64,000 bases of DNA, taken from Microbacterium suwonense. GTDB lineage: Bacteria > Actinomycetota > Actinomycetes > Actinomycetales > Microbacteriaceae. The notes below the pieces were generated by a model. It did no database searches. It saw only the letters and a list, made by a program, of their open reading frames with translations, and was not told the DNA's origin. Positions 18,751 to 25,702 of the stretch are shown here, one piece after another. Numbering within the stretch: the stretch's first letter is position 1; each line of letters starts with the position of its first letter. The translations under genes were made by a program, and so were the position numbers. The stretch is taken from contig NZ_AP027728.1 of NCBI RefSeq assembly GCF_030296555.1, positions 2,294,001 through 2,358,000 of the forward strand, in the 5' to 3' direction.

Positions 18751-19866
18751 TTGCACGCGCTGCTGGAGTGGGAGAAGCACGCGATCGTGGCTCTGGCTGC
18801 CGAGTGGGAACGGGTCGATCTCTCGCACCGCAAGCTCGCCCACCGCGGTTCCCGCCTGGATATGGTCTACGTGTCCGAATCGTCCGTACTGCGGGTGCTC
18901 ACCGACGCCGGGGTGCGGCTACCCGGCCTGCCACGGACCGCGCCGCGGGAACGCACACCGTTCCCGGACTGGGCGGAACTGGTCCCCGGGGTTGTCTGGG
19001 TTTACGATTTCACGCACTTCTCCGGGCTTCCCGGATGGTGCGCGATCGCGGTCGGCGCCGTGGTCTCGAAGAAGTGCCTGACGTTGAACCTGACCGCTGA
19101 GGAAACCTCCACCCAGGTCGAGGCCGCGTTCATCGACGCGCTCACCGTCGACGGGAAGGCGTGGCTGCTCGGCGACGAGGAGTTCGTCGCCGAGCTCGCG
19201 ACCGGGCACGTCTCCGATCCCGAGCTGGACCCCGACGACGACGGCACCGGCGCGGTGCCGGTGCTGCTGGCCGTGTCCGACAACGGGCCCCAGATGACCT
19301 CGTCGGTGACGGCGAGGTTCATGGCCGTCGCCCGGATCGGGCAGCACTTCGGCCGCCCGGGAACCCCGAACGACCGAGCCTGGATCGAGTCGTTCTTCGG
19401 ACACCTGAAGACCGAGAACCCGCACCTGGACCAGATCAGCGACCCCGCCGCCCTCCGCGCCGAGCTCGAGCACTTCCGGGAGCACTACAACACCGTCCGC
19501 CTGCACGAGGGCATCGGCTACGTCACCCCCGACGACGAACACGTGAGCTGCGCGAGTAATTCGGACCGCGGGTCGCAATTCAGGTCACGGAAATTTCGTA
19601 AGGCGTTGAAGAAGCACAAGCTGCACGGGTCCATGGGCAGAGTTGGTGCCTGCGGTGATAATGCCGCGATGGAGTCCTTCTTCAGCTTGCTGCAGAAGAA
19701 CGTCCTCGACCGGCACCCATGGGCCAGCAGGCTTGAACTACGCCTCGCGATCGTCAGCTGGATCGAAGGGGTCTACCACCGCAAGCGTCGACAGCGACGA
19801 CTAGGGAAACTGACCCCGGTCGAGTTCGAGACCATAATGATGGAAGCCGTCGCCCTGGCGGCATAA
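18751..19866 (+). pseudogene. Chimeric IS3-family transposase: most of one orfB fused to the end of another
   Basis: 371 codons, TTG start. Residues ~1-265 are a DDE (rve) integrase core with D (WVYDFTHF), D (SDNGPQMTS) and E (WIESFFGHLKTE). Near 19545-19562 the sequence joins in frame a second C-terminal piece (NSDRGSQFRSRKF, then GACGDNAAMESFFSLLQKN and LGKLTPVEFE), which repeats the second D and E regions of another IS3-type orfB. No intact transposase has this D-D-E-D-E order. The N-terminal orfA/HTH part is missing. It is probably non-functional. Confidence 0.75.
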
Positions 19867-19869
19867 ACC

Positions 19870-21286
19870 GGCTCTTCGCAGTTGAGGGTGTAGGTGTGCC
19901 AGTTCGCGGATAGGGGTCGAGGTCTTCCAGGATGGAAGTTCTCACACTGCCCATCTGCTGAAAGACCTCGACGTGCACCACGCTACCTTCGCGACCCCTG
20001 ACCTGACGAAGTTCTGCCGTCTGGATGAACTCGGCCTGGTGGCCGTCGGGCAGCTGATCGGCCCGGAACGGGCGGTGATCGAGTGTCGCGTGACGGATCC
20101 GGACCCGTGGTGCCAGGGCTGCGGGTCGCGTGCTCTCTCGCGCGGGAGCATCGCTCGTCGCCTCGCGCATGAGCCGTTCGGACACCGGCCGACGACGCTC
20201 CTGGTCCGTCTCCGCCGCTACGCCTGCACGGGGTGCGGGCGACGCTGGCGAGAGGACGCCACGGCTGCGGCTCCTCGGCGGGCGAAGCTGTCTCGTGGCG
20301 GGATGCGGTGGGCGTTGGAAGCGCTCGTTGTGGACCATCTCACCGTCTCCCGGATCGCCGCGGGTCTCGGAGTGGGCTGGCACACCGCCAACGATGCTGT
20401 TCTCGCTGAAGGCCGCCGGCTGCTGATCGATGACCCGTCCCGGTTCGACGGTGTCCGAGTGCTCGGCGTCGATGAACATGTCTGGCGTCACACTCGCAAG
20501 GGCGACAAGTACGTCACCGTGATCATCGACCTCACCCCGGCCCGCGATAAGACGGGCCCCGCACGACTGCTGGACATGGTCGAGGGCCGGTCGAAGGCAG
20601 TGTTCAAGCAGTGGCTCGCCGCCCGCCCGAAGGCCTGGCAGAGCGGGATCGAGATCGTCGCGATGGATGGGTTCACAGGGTTCAAGACCGCCGCCGCGGA
20701 AGAGCTTCCCGACGCGGTCGCTGTCATGGACCCGTTCCATGTCGTCCGTCTCGCAGGCGACGCTTTGGATGTGTGCCGACGGCGTGTCCAGCACGACATC
20801 TTCGGTCGACGGGGCAGGCGCAACGACCCGCTCTACAGGTCCCGCCGCACCCTGCACACCGGCGCTGGTCTGCTCACCGACCGGCAGGCACAACGCCTGG
20901 AAACCCTGTTCGCTGACGAGCAGCACACCGCAGTCGAGGCGACCTGGGGGATCTACCAGCGCATGATCACCGCCTACCGTGAGCCCGATCGCAAGCTCGG
21001 CAAATACCTCATGCAGTCCGTCATCGACGCCACCAGCTCGGCAGTCCCCACCGGCCTCGAAGAGATCCGCAAGCTCGGCCGCACGCTGAAACAACGCGCC
21101 ACCGACATCCTCGCGTTCTTCGACCGACCCGGCACCAGCAACGGACCCACCGAGGCCATCAACGGCCGCCTCGAACACCTCCGCGGCAGCGCGCTCGGCT
21201 TCCGCAACCTCACCCACTACATCGCCAGATCACTACTCGAAGCCGGCGGATTCAGACCCCACCTACACCCTCAACTGCGATGAGCC
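19870..21286 (+). mobile_element. Complete ISL3-family insertion sequence with 8-bp target duplication
   Basis: 1417 bp. Terminal inverted repeats of 27 bp (19870-19896 and 21260-21286) begin GGCTCTTCGCAG on the left and GGCTCATCGCAG on the right, one mismatch in all. The flanks are an exact 8-bp direct repeat, CATAAACC (19862-19869 and 21287-21294), the usual ISL3 duplication length. The single transposase gene is intact. The element inserted precisely over the stop region of the IS3-type chimera, so it arrived later. Confidence 0.92.
19973..21283 (+). CDS. ISL3-family transposase
   Basis: 436 aa, GTG start. N-terminal zinc finger with CQGCGSRALSRG and CTGCGRRWREDA (Cys-x2-Cys pairs); a helix-turn-helix (LTVSRIAAGLGVGWHTANDA); then the DDE catalytic domain with VLGVDEHVWR, EIVAMDGFTGF and VVRLAGDALD, and a C-terminal TSNGPTEAINGRLEHLRGSA with the final Glu. 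Its stop lies within the right terminal repeat. No frameshift or internal stop is present, so the element could still move. Confidence 0.93.
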   Translation: MHHATFATPDLTKFCRLDELGLVAVGQLIGPERAVIECRVTDPDPWCQGCGSRALSRGSIARRLAHEPFGHRPTTLLVRLRRYACTGCGRRWREDATAAAPRRAKLSRGGMRWALEALVVDHLTVSRIAAGLGVGWHTANDAVLAEGRRLLIDDPSRFDGVRVLGVDEHVWRHTRKGDKYVTVIIDLTPARDKTGPARLLDMVEGRSKAVFKQWLAARPKAWQSGIEIVAMDGFTGFKTAAAEELPDAVAVMDPFHVVRLAGDALDVCRRRVQHDIFGRRGRRNDPLYRSRRTLHTGAGLLTDRQAQRLETLFADEQHTAVEATWGIYQRMITAYREPDRKLGKYLMQSVIDATSSAVPTGLEEIRKLGRTLKQRATDILAFFDRPGTSNGPTEAINGRLEHLRGSALGFRNLTHYIARSLLEAGGFRPHLHPQLR

Positions 21287-21345
21287 CATAAACCCCGGGC
21301 TCAACCGAACCTTCAGCAGACCCATCCCCGCCCGATGCGGCCGAG

Positions 21346-21720
21346 ATGCGACACGAAGCCCTCGCAGCACGCCGCGCACTCACGCTGAAAGAAGCCGTGG
21401 AGTTTGCGCACGTCAGCATGGGCACGATCAACAAGCGCATCTACGACGGCACGCCCCCACTTCAAGCAGCAGGGTCGGAACTGGGTCACCCCGCCGATCT
21501 CATCGCGGTCTTCGGTCCCGTCCAGGCCATGCCCGCCGGCGTAACCCACGGCAACCTCACGCCCGGCGCGCTGATGGTCTGGGCCGAACGCGTCGCCGAG
21601 TCCGCCCCGCCGCTGACCAGAGACCAAGCGAAGGTCATCCTCTCCGTCTTCCGCGAGAGCTTCGAGGCCATCGCCAAAGAGAATGCAGAGAGCAGGACGC
21701 GCTTGGACGGCGCGGCCTGA
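21346..21720 (+). CDS. Small uncharacterised protein with a possible helix-turn-helix
   Basis: 124 aa. RRALTLKEAVEFAHVSMGTI followed by NKRIYDG resembles the HTH of excisionase/MerR-like small proteins (helix, turn at HVS, recognition helix with NKR). The remainder (HPADLIAVFGPVQ and ALMVWAERVAESAPPLTRDQ) is unfamiliar. It lies just beyond the IS3 right end without a clear ribosome binding site, so its 5' end may have been lost in the rearrangement. A good terminator follows at 21755. The function is unknown. Confidence 0.45.
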   Translation: MRHEALAARRALTLKEAVEFAHVSMGTINKRIYDGTPPLQAAGSELGHPADLIAVFGPVQAMPAGVTHGNLTPGALMVWAERVAESAPPLTRDQAKVILSVFRESFEAIAKENAESRTRLDGAA

Positions 21721-21754
21721 CCACTCTCCACTTGCCTGCGCGCGTACGCGAGAG

Positions 21755-21782
21755 AACCCCTGCAGCTTCGGCTGCAGGGGTT
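21755..21782 (+). terminator. Rho-independent terminator
   Basis: A 12-bp perfect stem (AACCCCTGCAGC with its complement) closed by a TTCG tetraloop, followed by CTTGCTTTCT. It sits 35 bp after the preceding stop codon. Confidence 0.85.
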
Positions 21783-21843
21783 CTTGCTTTCTGATGCCTG
21801 AGACAGCGATGAGTCTGACCAGACGGCTCGACTCGATGCGGCC

Positions 21844-22089
21844 TCAGTGCAGGGTGATTCTGGCGCCGATGCTGCTGGTGTCCTTGCAGATGTTCAAGAA
21901 TGCTACACCTAGGGCGAACACGGCCGCGACGACACCAACCACGGCAGCTGCAGGAAGACCTGCGAGGGCCAGTGAATGCGCCGAACGACCATGAAGCTCA
22001 GGCGTCGGCCTCGCCCTCCAGTAGCCGCACTGCGTTCCTGAGCTCGTCGTCGAAATGCACCCACGCGAGTACCTGCCGCTGGGCTGCAT
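21844..22089 (-). CDS. Possible hydrophobic peptide or 3' fragment of one
   Basis: 81 codons from the farthest start. The informative part is the end: LALAGLPAAAVVGVVAAVFA forms one transmembrane helix, followed by a Cys and a short polar tail (NICKDTSSIGARITLH). The N-terminal half overlaps an amidohydrolase relic on the other strand and does not look like coding sequence. It may be a truncated copy of a peptide gene belonging to the locus at 22.2-25.7 kb. There is no obvious ribosome binding site. Low certainty. Confidence 0.35.
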   Translation of the reverse strand: MQPSGRYSRGCISTTSSGTQCGYWRARPTPELHGRSAHSLALAGLPAAAVVGVVAAVFALGVAFLNICKDTSSIGARITLH

Positions 22090-22215
22090 GCGGGTAGATG
22101 GTCAGCTTGATCGAGCACGGCAACTTCATCGGCCCGGAGATCGCCAGCAGCATGGCGGAGGCTGGTGCGTTCCTCGTGTCGGCCCTCGCGGCCTACGATG
22201 CGAGGGCCCGTCGCG
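22030..22215 (+). pseudogene. Degenerate fragment of a metal-dependent amidohydrolase
   Basis: From about 22110 the plus strand reads LIEHGNFIGPEIASSMAEAG followed by AFLVSALAAYDA. This matches the IEHG(N) metal-site block and the following helix of imidazolonepropionase/prolidase-like amidohydrolases. The text on either side is broken by stops and does not continue the family, so only ~40-50 recognisable codons remain. It is probably debris from a gene disrupted when the island inserted. Confidence 0.45.
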
Positions 22216-22259
22216 TCGCCGAGATTCGCCTGAACGAGACCTGTCCCCCACAACATTCA

Positions 22260-22640
22260 TCAGCGCCCCTGGCGCACCGCCACGATCGTGACCGTGCCGC
22301 CAATCAAGAGGCCTGGCCCGAGCATCGAGAGAACGGCCATCAACGCTCCGGGCCACACAAATACGAGAACAACAGCAATGATGGAGACAACGGCGCCGGT
22401 CCAGAGCATCGCAACTCCGATGTTGCGGCGCTCACGTGTCCGGTCGACTTCGAGTGCGTTCCTGTTCCCCCTGCTGATGATCAAAGCAAGTATCGTCGCG
22501 GGGAGCGCACCAGAGAATGCCACTGCGGATGCCAAGAGTGGGCGTTCGAGCGCCGTGAGTGCGAGTGCCGCCCCAATTGTCACGATGCCCACGCCGATCA
22601 TGAGCAGGTTGAGTGGTCGAATTCGATTCGATGTCAACAT
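22260..22640 (-). CDS. Small four-helix membrane protein, candidate immunity or accessory protein
   Basis: 126 aa from the ATG at 22640. Four hydrophobic helices: LNLLMIGVGIVTIGAALALT, SAVAFSGALPATILALII, AMLWTGAVVSIIAVVLVFVW and ALMAVLSMLGPGLLIGGTVT, separated by a short basic loop (RGNRNALEVDRTRERRN). I do not recognise a family. The ATG overlaps the stop of the upstream secreted-protein gene by 7 bp, so the two are made together. In bacteriocin loci such a small membrane protein would be the immunity partner. That reading is inference. Confidence 0.65.
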   Translation of the reverse strand: MLTSNRIRPLNLLMIGVGIVTIGAALALTALERPLLASAVAFSGALPATILALIISRGNRNALEVDRTRERRNIGVAMLWTGAVVSIIAVVLVFVWPGALMAVLSMLGPGLLIGGTVTIVAVRQGR

Positions 22641-23194
22641 TGTGCTCCGACCCACACGAGAAATGCATCAACGCCAAGTGAGTACATCGTCGCCAGGACG
22701 ATCGCTCCCGCCGGGGCCCCTGGACCGAGCGCAACGACTGCGGCGATTGCCGCAGCCCATCCACCCGCGTGGATCACCCCAGCGACCCACACGAGGAATG
22801 AGCATGCGACGCTACCCGATGAGGCGACTGCGGCGCTCGATCGAAGCACTGCAAGCTCGGAACTTGAGTCGCTTGCACTCACCGCAGACACTCTCGCTGC
22901 CTGACCCGTGAGTCCATCAGCAGCTCCAGCTTCGATCCGCGTCTTCTGCCCGTTGGCGTCGCTGATGATTGCACCACCGTCGAAGTAGTCGATCACGACC
23001 AATTCGCCGCTTACGACAACCTCGACGTGGTTCCCTTCAGCTCTGATGATTTGAGCATCAGGAACGACACGCGAGGTCTCTGACACACCGGCTTGTGCAG
23101 GCGCCTGATCAGTCGCCATCGCGCTGCCCCCTCCTCCGAATAGGACCGTTGCAATCAGCGCCGTCGTGACGACAATCGACACGGACTTCTTCAT
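22634..23194 (-). CDS. Secreted protein with hydrophobic C-terminal domain, candidate peptide precursor
   Basis: 186 aa. Clear Sec signal peptide with predicted cleavage after A27 (GGSAMA/TDQ). A middle part of ~100 residues is polar and beta-like (VVPDAQIIRAEGNHVEVVVS, VVIDYFDGGAIISD). The last ~55 residues are very hydrophobic and Gly/Ala-rich, with a Cys at each end (VACSFLVWVAGVIHAGGW, then FLVWVGAQC). Such a tail resembles membrane-active peptides carried on a longer precursor. GGAAGGAGAAGG precedes the ATG. Operator copy 1 lies about 80 bp upstream. Family not recognised; a bacteriocin-type or signalling precursor is my inference. Confidence 0.68.
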   Translation of the reverse strand: MKKSVSIVVTTALIATVLFGGGGSAMATDQAPAQAGVSETSRVVPDAQIIRAEGNHVEVVVSGELVVIDYFDGGAIISDANGQKTRIEAGAADGLTGQAARVSAVSASDSSSELAVLRSSAAVASSGSVACSFLVWVAGVIHAGGWAAAIAAVVALGPGAPAGAIVLATMYSLGVDAFLVWVGAQC

Positions 23195-23272
23195 GACCTT
23201 CTCCTTCCGAAACCTTCGTGCTGCCGAAGCTAACGCCCGCAGAGACCAGTGACAATGCGCAGTCCACGACCA

Positions 23273-23286
23273 TACCCCTGGGGCTA
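23273..23286. promoter_or_regulatory. Palindromic operator, copy 1
   Basis: TACCCCTGGGGCTA, a close match to the perfect palindrome at 23509. It lies ~80 bp upstream of the secreted-protein gene that starts at 23194, a suitable distance for an activator site above a -10 box such as TTAGCT near 23230. Probably bound by the neighbouring NarL-type response regulator. Confidence 0.6.
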
Positions 23287-23332
23287 CAAACGGGACGGGC
23301 CGTGTTGAAGATCAGTGCAGCATCCTGTTCGT

Positions 23333-23464
23333 TCACAACCGGCGCGAGAGGATTGTGCCGATTCCAGTGATCACGCCAGCGACGAGCGGCAGCTGTGCCC
23401 AGGAGAGGGTCGCGCTGAACGAGTCGGAGCCACGTTCTAGCTCGGCGAGGGCGTAGGCAGTCAT
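23333..23464 (-). CDS. 43-residue peptide with one membrane helix
   Basis: MTAYALAELERGSDSFSATL followed by a hydrophobic stretch (SWAQLPLVAGVITGIGTIL) and the basic end SRRL. It is too short to match a family. Support comes from operator copy 2 placed 45 bp upstream, codon-like third-position GC, and the position between the response regulator and the secreted-protein operon. The ribosome binding site is weak (GGGGG). It may be a second secreted or membrane peptide under the same control. Confidence 0.5.
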   Translation of the reverse strand: MTAYALAELERGSDSFSATLSWAQLPLVAGVITGIGTILSRRL

Positions 23465-23508
23465 GGCGCCCCCGACAGCACAGCGCGCTCAAGGGCACGG
23501 GGTGACCG

Positions 23509-23522
23509 TAGCCCTAGGGCTA
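23509..23522. promoter_or_regulatory. Palindromic operator, copy 2 (perfect)
   Basis: TAGCCCTAGGGCTA is a perfect 14-bp palindrome. It lies between the end of the response regulator gene and the 43-residue peptide gene, 45 bp upstream of that start codon. It serves as the reference for the other two copies. Confidence 0.68.
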
Positions 23523-23545
23523 AAGAAACCATCCGTGGCATCCGA

Positions 23546-24202
23546 TCACAGACTGATGATTCCGAGTGCGTTGGCTCGAAGGATGATCTGGAGGCGGTTC
23601 TCGACACCCCAGAGGTGGTTGATGTGACGGATATCGGCTTTCACCGTCGCCTCGGCGTAGTGGAGTCCCTCGGCGATCTCCGTGTTCGAGAGCCCCTTTG
23701 CGATCAGCTCGACGACCTGATACTCGCGATCACTGAGAGTCGGAGCTTCGGGAGATCGCTCGTCAACCGCCTCAATGGCACTGTGCACGAACCGCTCCTG
23801 GATCTCGGGCGAGACGACGCGGTCGCCGGCATGGGCCGCGACGATGGCGGCGATGATCTCATCGGGTGTGGAGTTCTTCACAAGGTACCCACAGGCCCCA
23901 GCGTGGAGCACTTCGAGGGCGCGCCATTCTGTGGTGAAGGTCGTCAGCGCGACCACTCGGCAACTCGGCTTCCACTTGAGGACGCGACGCGTGGCCTCGA
24001 CACCGCTGACGCCGGGCATCTTGATGTCCATGAGGACGACATCGGGGCTCGTCCGGCTGCAGGCCTCGACGACCTCGGATCCGTCCATGGCTTCTCCGAC
24101 CAGGGTGACACGGTCGTCGCCGGCGATGAACGCGCGTAGCGCGTGCCGTACCAGGGCCTCGTCATCGACGACGAGAACACGCACGGCCTGGCTCACTCCC
24201 AC
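23546..24202 (-). CDS. NarL/FixJ-type response regulator of the peptide locus
   Basis: 218 aa. Receiver domain with acidic pocket (VVDDE), phospho-acceptor D59 (VVLMDIKMPG), conserved Thr (ALTTF) and Lys (YLVKNSTPDE). The C-terminal LuxR-type helix-turn-helix is SDREYQVVELIAKGLSNTEI followed by AEGLHYAEATVKADIRHI. It reads away from the kinase gene across a ~240-bp region holding operator copy 3, which begins 30 bp upstream of its start. It probably binds the three TAGCCC palindromes and controls itself and the peptide genes. The start is one of several GTGs; 24202 is used. Confidence 0.9.
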   Translation of the reverse strand: MGVSQAVRVLVVDDEALVRHALRAFIAGDDRVTLVGEAMDGSEVVEACSRTSPDVVLMDIKMPGVSGVEATRRVLKWKPSCRVVALTTFTTEWRALEVLHAGACGYLVKNSTPDEIIAAIVAAHAGDRVVSPEIQERFVHSAIEAVDERSPEAPTLSDREYQVVELIAKGLSNTEIAEGLHYAEATVKADIRHINHLWGVENRLQIILRANALGIISL

Positions 24203-24231
24203 ACGCTACCGCGACGGTGAACGCCGATCCA

Positions 24232-24245
24232 TAGTCCCAGGGCTA
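24232..24245. promoter_or_regulatory. Palindromic operator, copy 3, within a longer inverted repeat
   Basis: TAGTCCCAGGGCTA sits inside a larger inverted repeat with 9-bp arms GATCCATAG/CTATGGATC (24226-24251). It lies between the divergent response regulator and peptide-kinase genes, so one site could serve both. Confidence 0.65.
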
Positions 24246-24268
24246 TGGATCGCCAGCCTCGCGGACGT

Positions 24269-24298
24269 GCAACGTAATGTGGAACACATCCACGTTGC
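24269..24298 (+). promoter_or_regulatory. Stem-loop upstream of the 35-residue peptide gene
   Basis: Nested arms GCAACGT/ACGTTGC and ATGTG/CACAT close on a GAA loop. It lies about 40 bp before the peptide start, in the probable 5' untranslated region or promoter. It could be a second protein-binding site or an RNA hairpin; the sequence cannot decide. Confidence 0.45.
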
Positions 24299-24339
24299 GA
24301 GTCGACGCCGACCTCGCAGCTCGACCACGAGGAGTCATC

Positions 24340-24447
24340 ATGTTTCTGCTGAGCACCTACGGAGTCGGCACGTTCATCAGCACCGCGGTGGTCGCCAACG
24401 CGGACCTGGCCGAATGGCTGTGCAAGATGCTGAGGATCTGTGCTTGA
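24340..24447 (+). CDS. 35-residue peptide overlapping the sensor kinase gene, candidate signal peptide
   Basis: MFLLSTYGVGTFISTAVVAN followed by ADLAEWLCKMLRICA. It has a hydrophobic first half, an amphipathic second half and two Cys near the end. GAGGAG at 24329-24334 gives an excellent ribosome binding site 5 bp before the ATG. Its stop lies inside the kinase gene: the kinase GTG at 24440 overlaps the peptide end by 8 bp, so kinase translation is probably coupled to the peptide. No modification or processing enzyme gene lies nearby. It may be the ligand of the adjacent kinase or simply a leader peptide. Confidence 0.6.
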   Translation: MFLLSTYGVGTFISTAVVANADLAEWLCKMLRICA

Positions 24448-25693
24448 AGAGCGCGGAGCTCCGAACTCCGACCGGGAACTGATGCTCTCGGCCACCCCAC
24501 CGACATCCCTCCGGCGCATGCTCCGTTCGCGGGAGTTCTGGAAGCAGCGACCCCTGCACCCGATCGCGCGGATCCTGCTCATCGTCGTCGTGAGCGTGCT
24601 CCTGTGCATCGCGACCGGCTTCATCATCACCACCGGCCACTTCACTCGTGCCGACATGCTTGCGCTCATGCTGTACTTGGCGATCGCGGCGTTCGCGTGG
24701 CATCCACTCACCGCGACGTTCACAGTCCTAGTGATCTGCAGCCTCGGCGCCGTGCTCACAGGCAGCGGCGGCGTCCTTCTTGAGCTGGCGGTCGCTCTCG
24801 GCCTCGTCGCGTCGACGTGCGCGCCGTGGGTGATCGCACTCCACGTGCTCGTGCTCAGCGGATTGACCACAGACATAGCCCTCAACGGCCCGTCACTGAC
24901 CGATGGGGGCGTCTACGGAATCGCAGGCATCGCGATCATCGCGTTCCTCGCAGGTCTCTCGTTCCGAATCGTCACCACGCGCGAAGCCATCCTCATCGCG
25001 GAACGTACCCGCGTCATCGCAGACCTTGAAGGGCTTGCCAGCGAAGAACAAGAGCGGATCGCAGACGAGCTGCACGATGGGATCGCACACGATCTCACCC
25101 TCGTCCTGTTCCATGCCCGGGCGCTCCCACGTCAACCGGATGAGGCCGCGCGACAGGTGTCGCTTACGACCATCGAGGATTCGGCCGAGAAGGCGCTGCA
25201 GAGCATCCAATCGCTGTTGACGTTGATGCACGAGACGAGGCCTTACGGCCCCGAAATGCACCCGGCTCGGTATGACGGAGACGTGATTGAAGCCGTGAAG
25301 TCGTTGGGCGCGCTGCTGAGAGACGCAGCGATCCCGACGAGGGTGTCCGTTCCACAGGTATCACTCAACGCCGCACCGGTCGCAGAACGAGTCCTCATCA
25401 AGACGGCCATCGAAGCCGTGACGAACATCCTCAAGCACACACCCAACTCGGTCTCCGCAAGCCTCGACATCTCTGAGAAGCCAGGATTCATCGAGCTGGT
25501 GGTGAAGAACGCGGCTTCGCGGACCGACTCGCGCGCTTCGGCCAACTCCAGTGGGCGCGGGCTGCTGCGCTCGCGTCAGCGACTCGCTCAATGCGGAGGC
25601 AAGCTGGAAACAGATCTGAGTTCGGGGGTATGGCTCCTACGGGCAAAGATCCCTGTTGTGCCAGCTGTCCCAGTCGCCCACCCTTCCGAGTAG
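24440..25693 (+). CDS. Membrane sensor histidine kinase (HisKA_3/NarX type) of the peptide locus
   Basis: 417 aa. About six transmembrane helices between residues 40 and 178; then the HisKA_3 dimerisation box ERIADELHDGIAHDLTLV with the phospho-accepting H212; then an HATPase domain with the N box (EAVTNILKHTPN) and a late G box (SSGRGLLRSRQRL). There is no large extracellular sensor domain, which fits a ligand sensed in or at the membrane. GTG start coupled to the upstream 35-residue peptide. Partner is the divergent response regulator. The C-terminus runs to VPVAHPSE. Confidence 0.88.
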   Translation: MLEERGAPNSDRELMLSATPPTSLRRMLRSREFWKQRPLHPIARILLIVVVSVLLCIATGFIITTGHFTRADMLALMLYLAIAAFAWHPLTATFTVLVICSLGAVLTGSGGVLLELAVALGLVASTCAPWVIALHVLVLSGLTTDIALNGPSLTDGGVYGIAGIAIIAFLAGLSFRIVTTREAILIAERTRVIADLEGLASEEQERIADELHDGIAHDLTLVLFHARALPRQPDEAARQVSLTTIEDSAEKALQSIQSLLTLMHETRPYGPEMHPARYDGDVIEAVKSLGALLRDAAIPTRVSVPQVSLNAAPVAERVLIKTAIEAVTNILKHTPNSVSASLDISEKPGFIELVVKNAASRTDSRASANSSGRGLLRSRQRLAQCGGKLETDLSSGVWLLRAKIPVVPAVPVAHPSE

Positions 25694-25702
25694 GGTCCAG
25701 GA

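Larger units (their letters stand above)
18737..21319 (+). mobile_element. Remnant of recombined IS3-family element(s), interrupted by an ISL3 element
   Basis: IS3-type transposase sequence starts abruptly at about 18737 and runs to 19869. After the ISL3 insertion its tail resumes at 21287, ending near 21319 with CTCAACCGAACCTTCAGCAG, which looks like an IS3-type right terminal repeat. I found no matching left terminal repeat or upstream orfA near the helicase end, so the left end is deleted. The internal join of two different transposases indicates recombination between elements. Confidence 0.6.

Noticed and set aside
24340..24447. Lanthipeptide or lasso peptide precursor
   Set aside because: No lanthipeptide synthetase, cyclase, protease or lasso maturation gene is nearby, and the peptide lacks the usual Ser/Thr-Cys pattern or leader motif.
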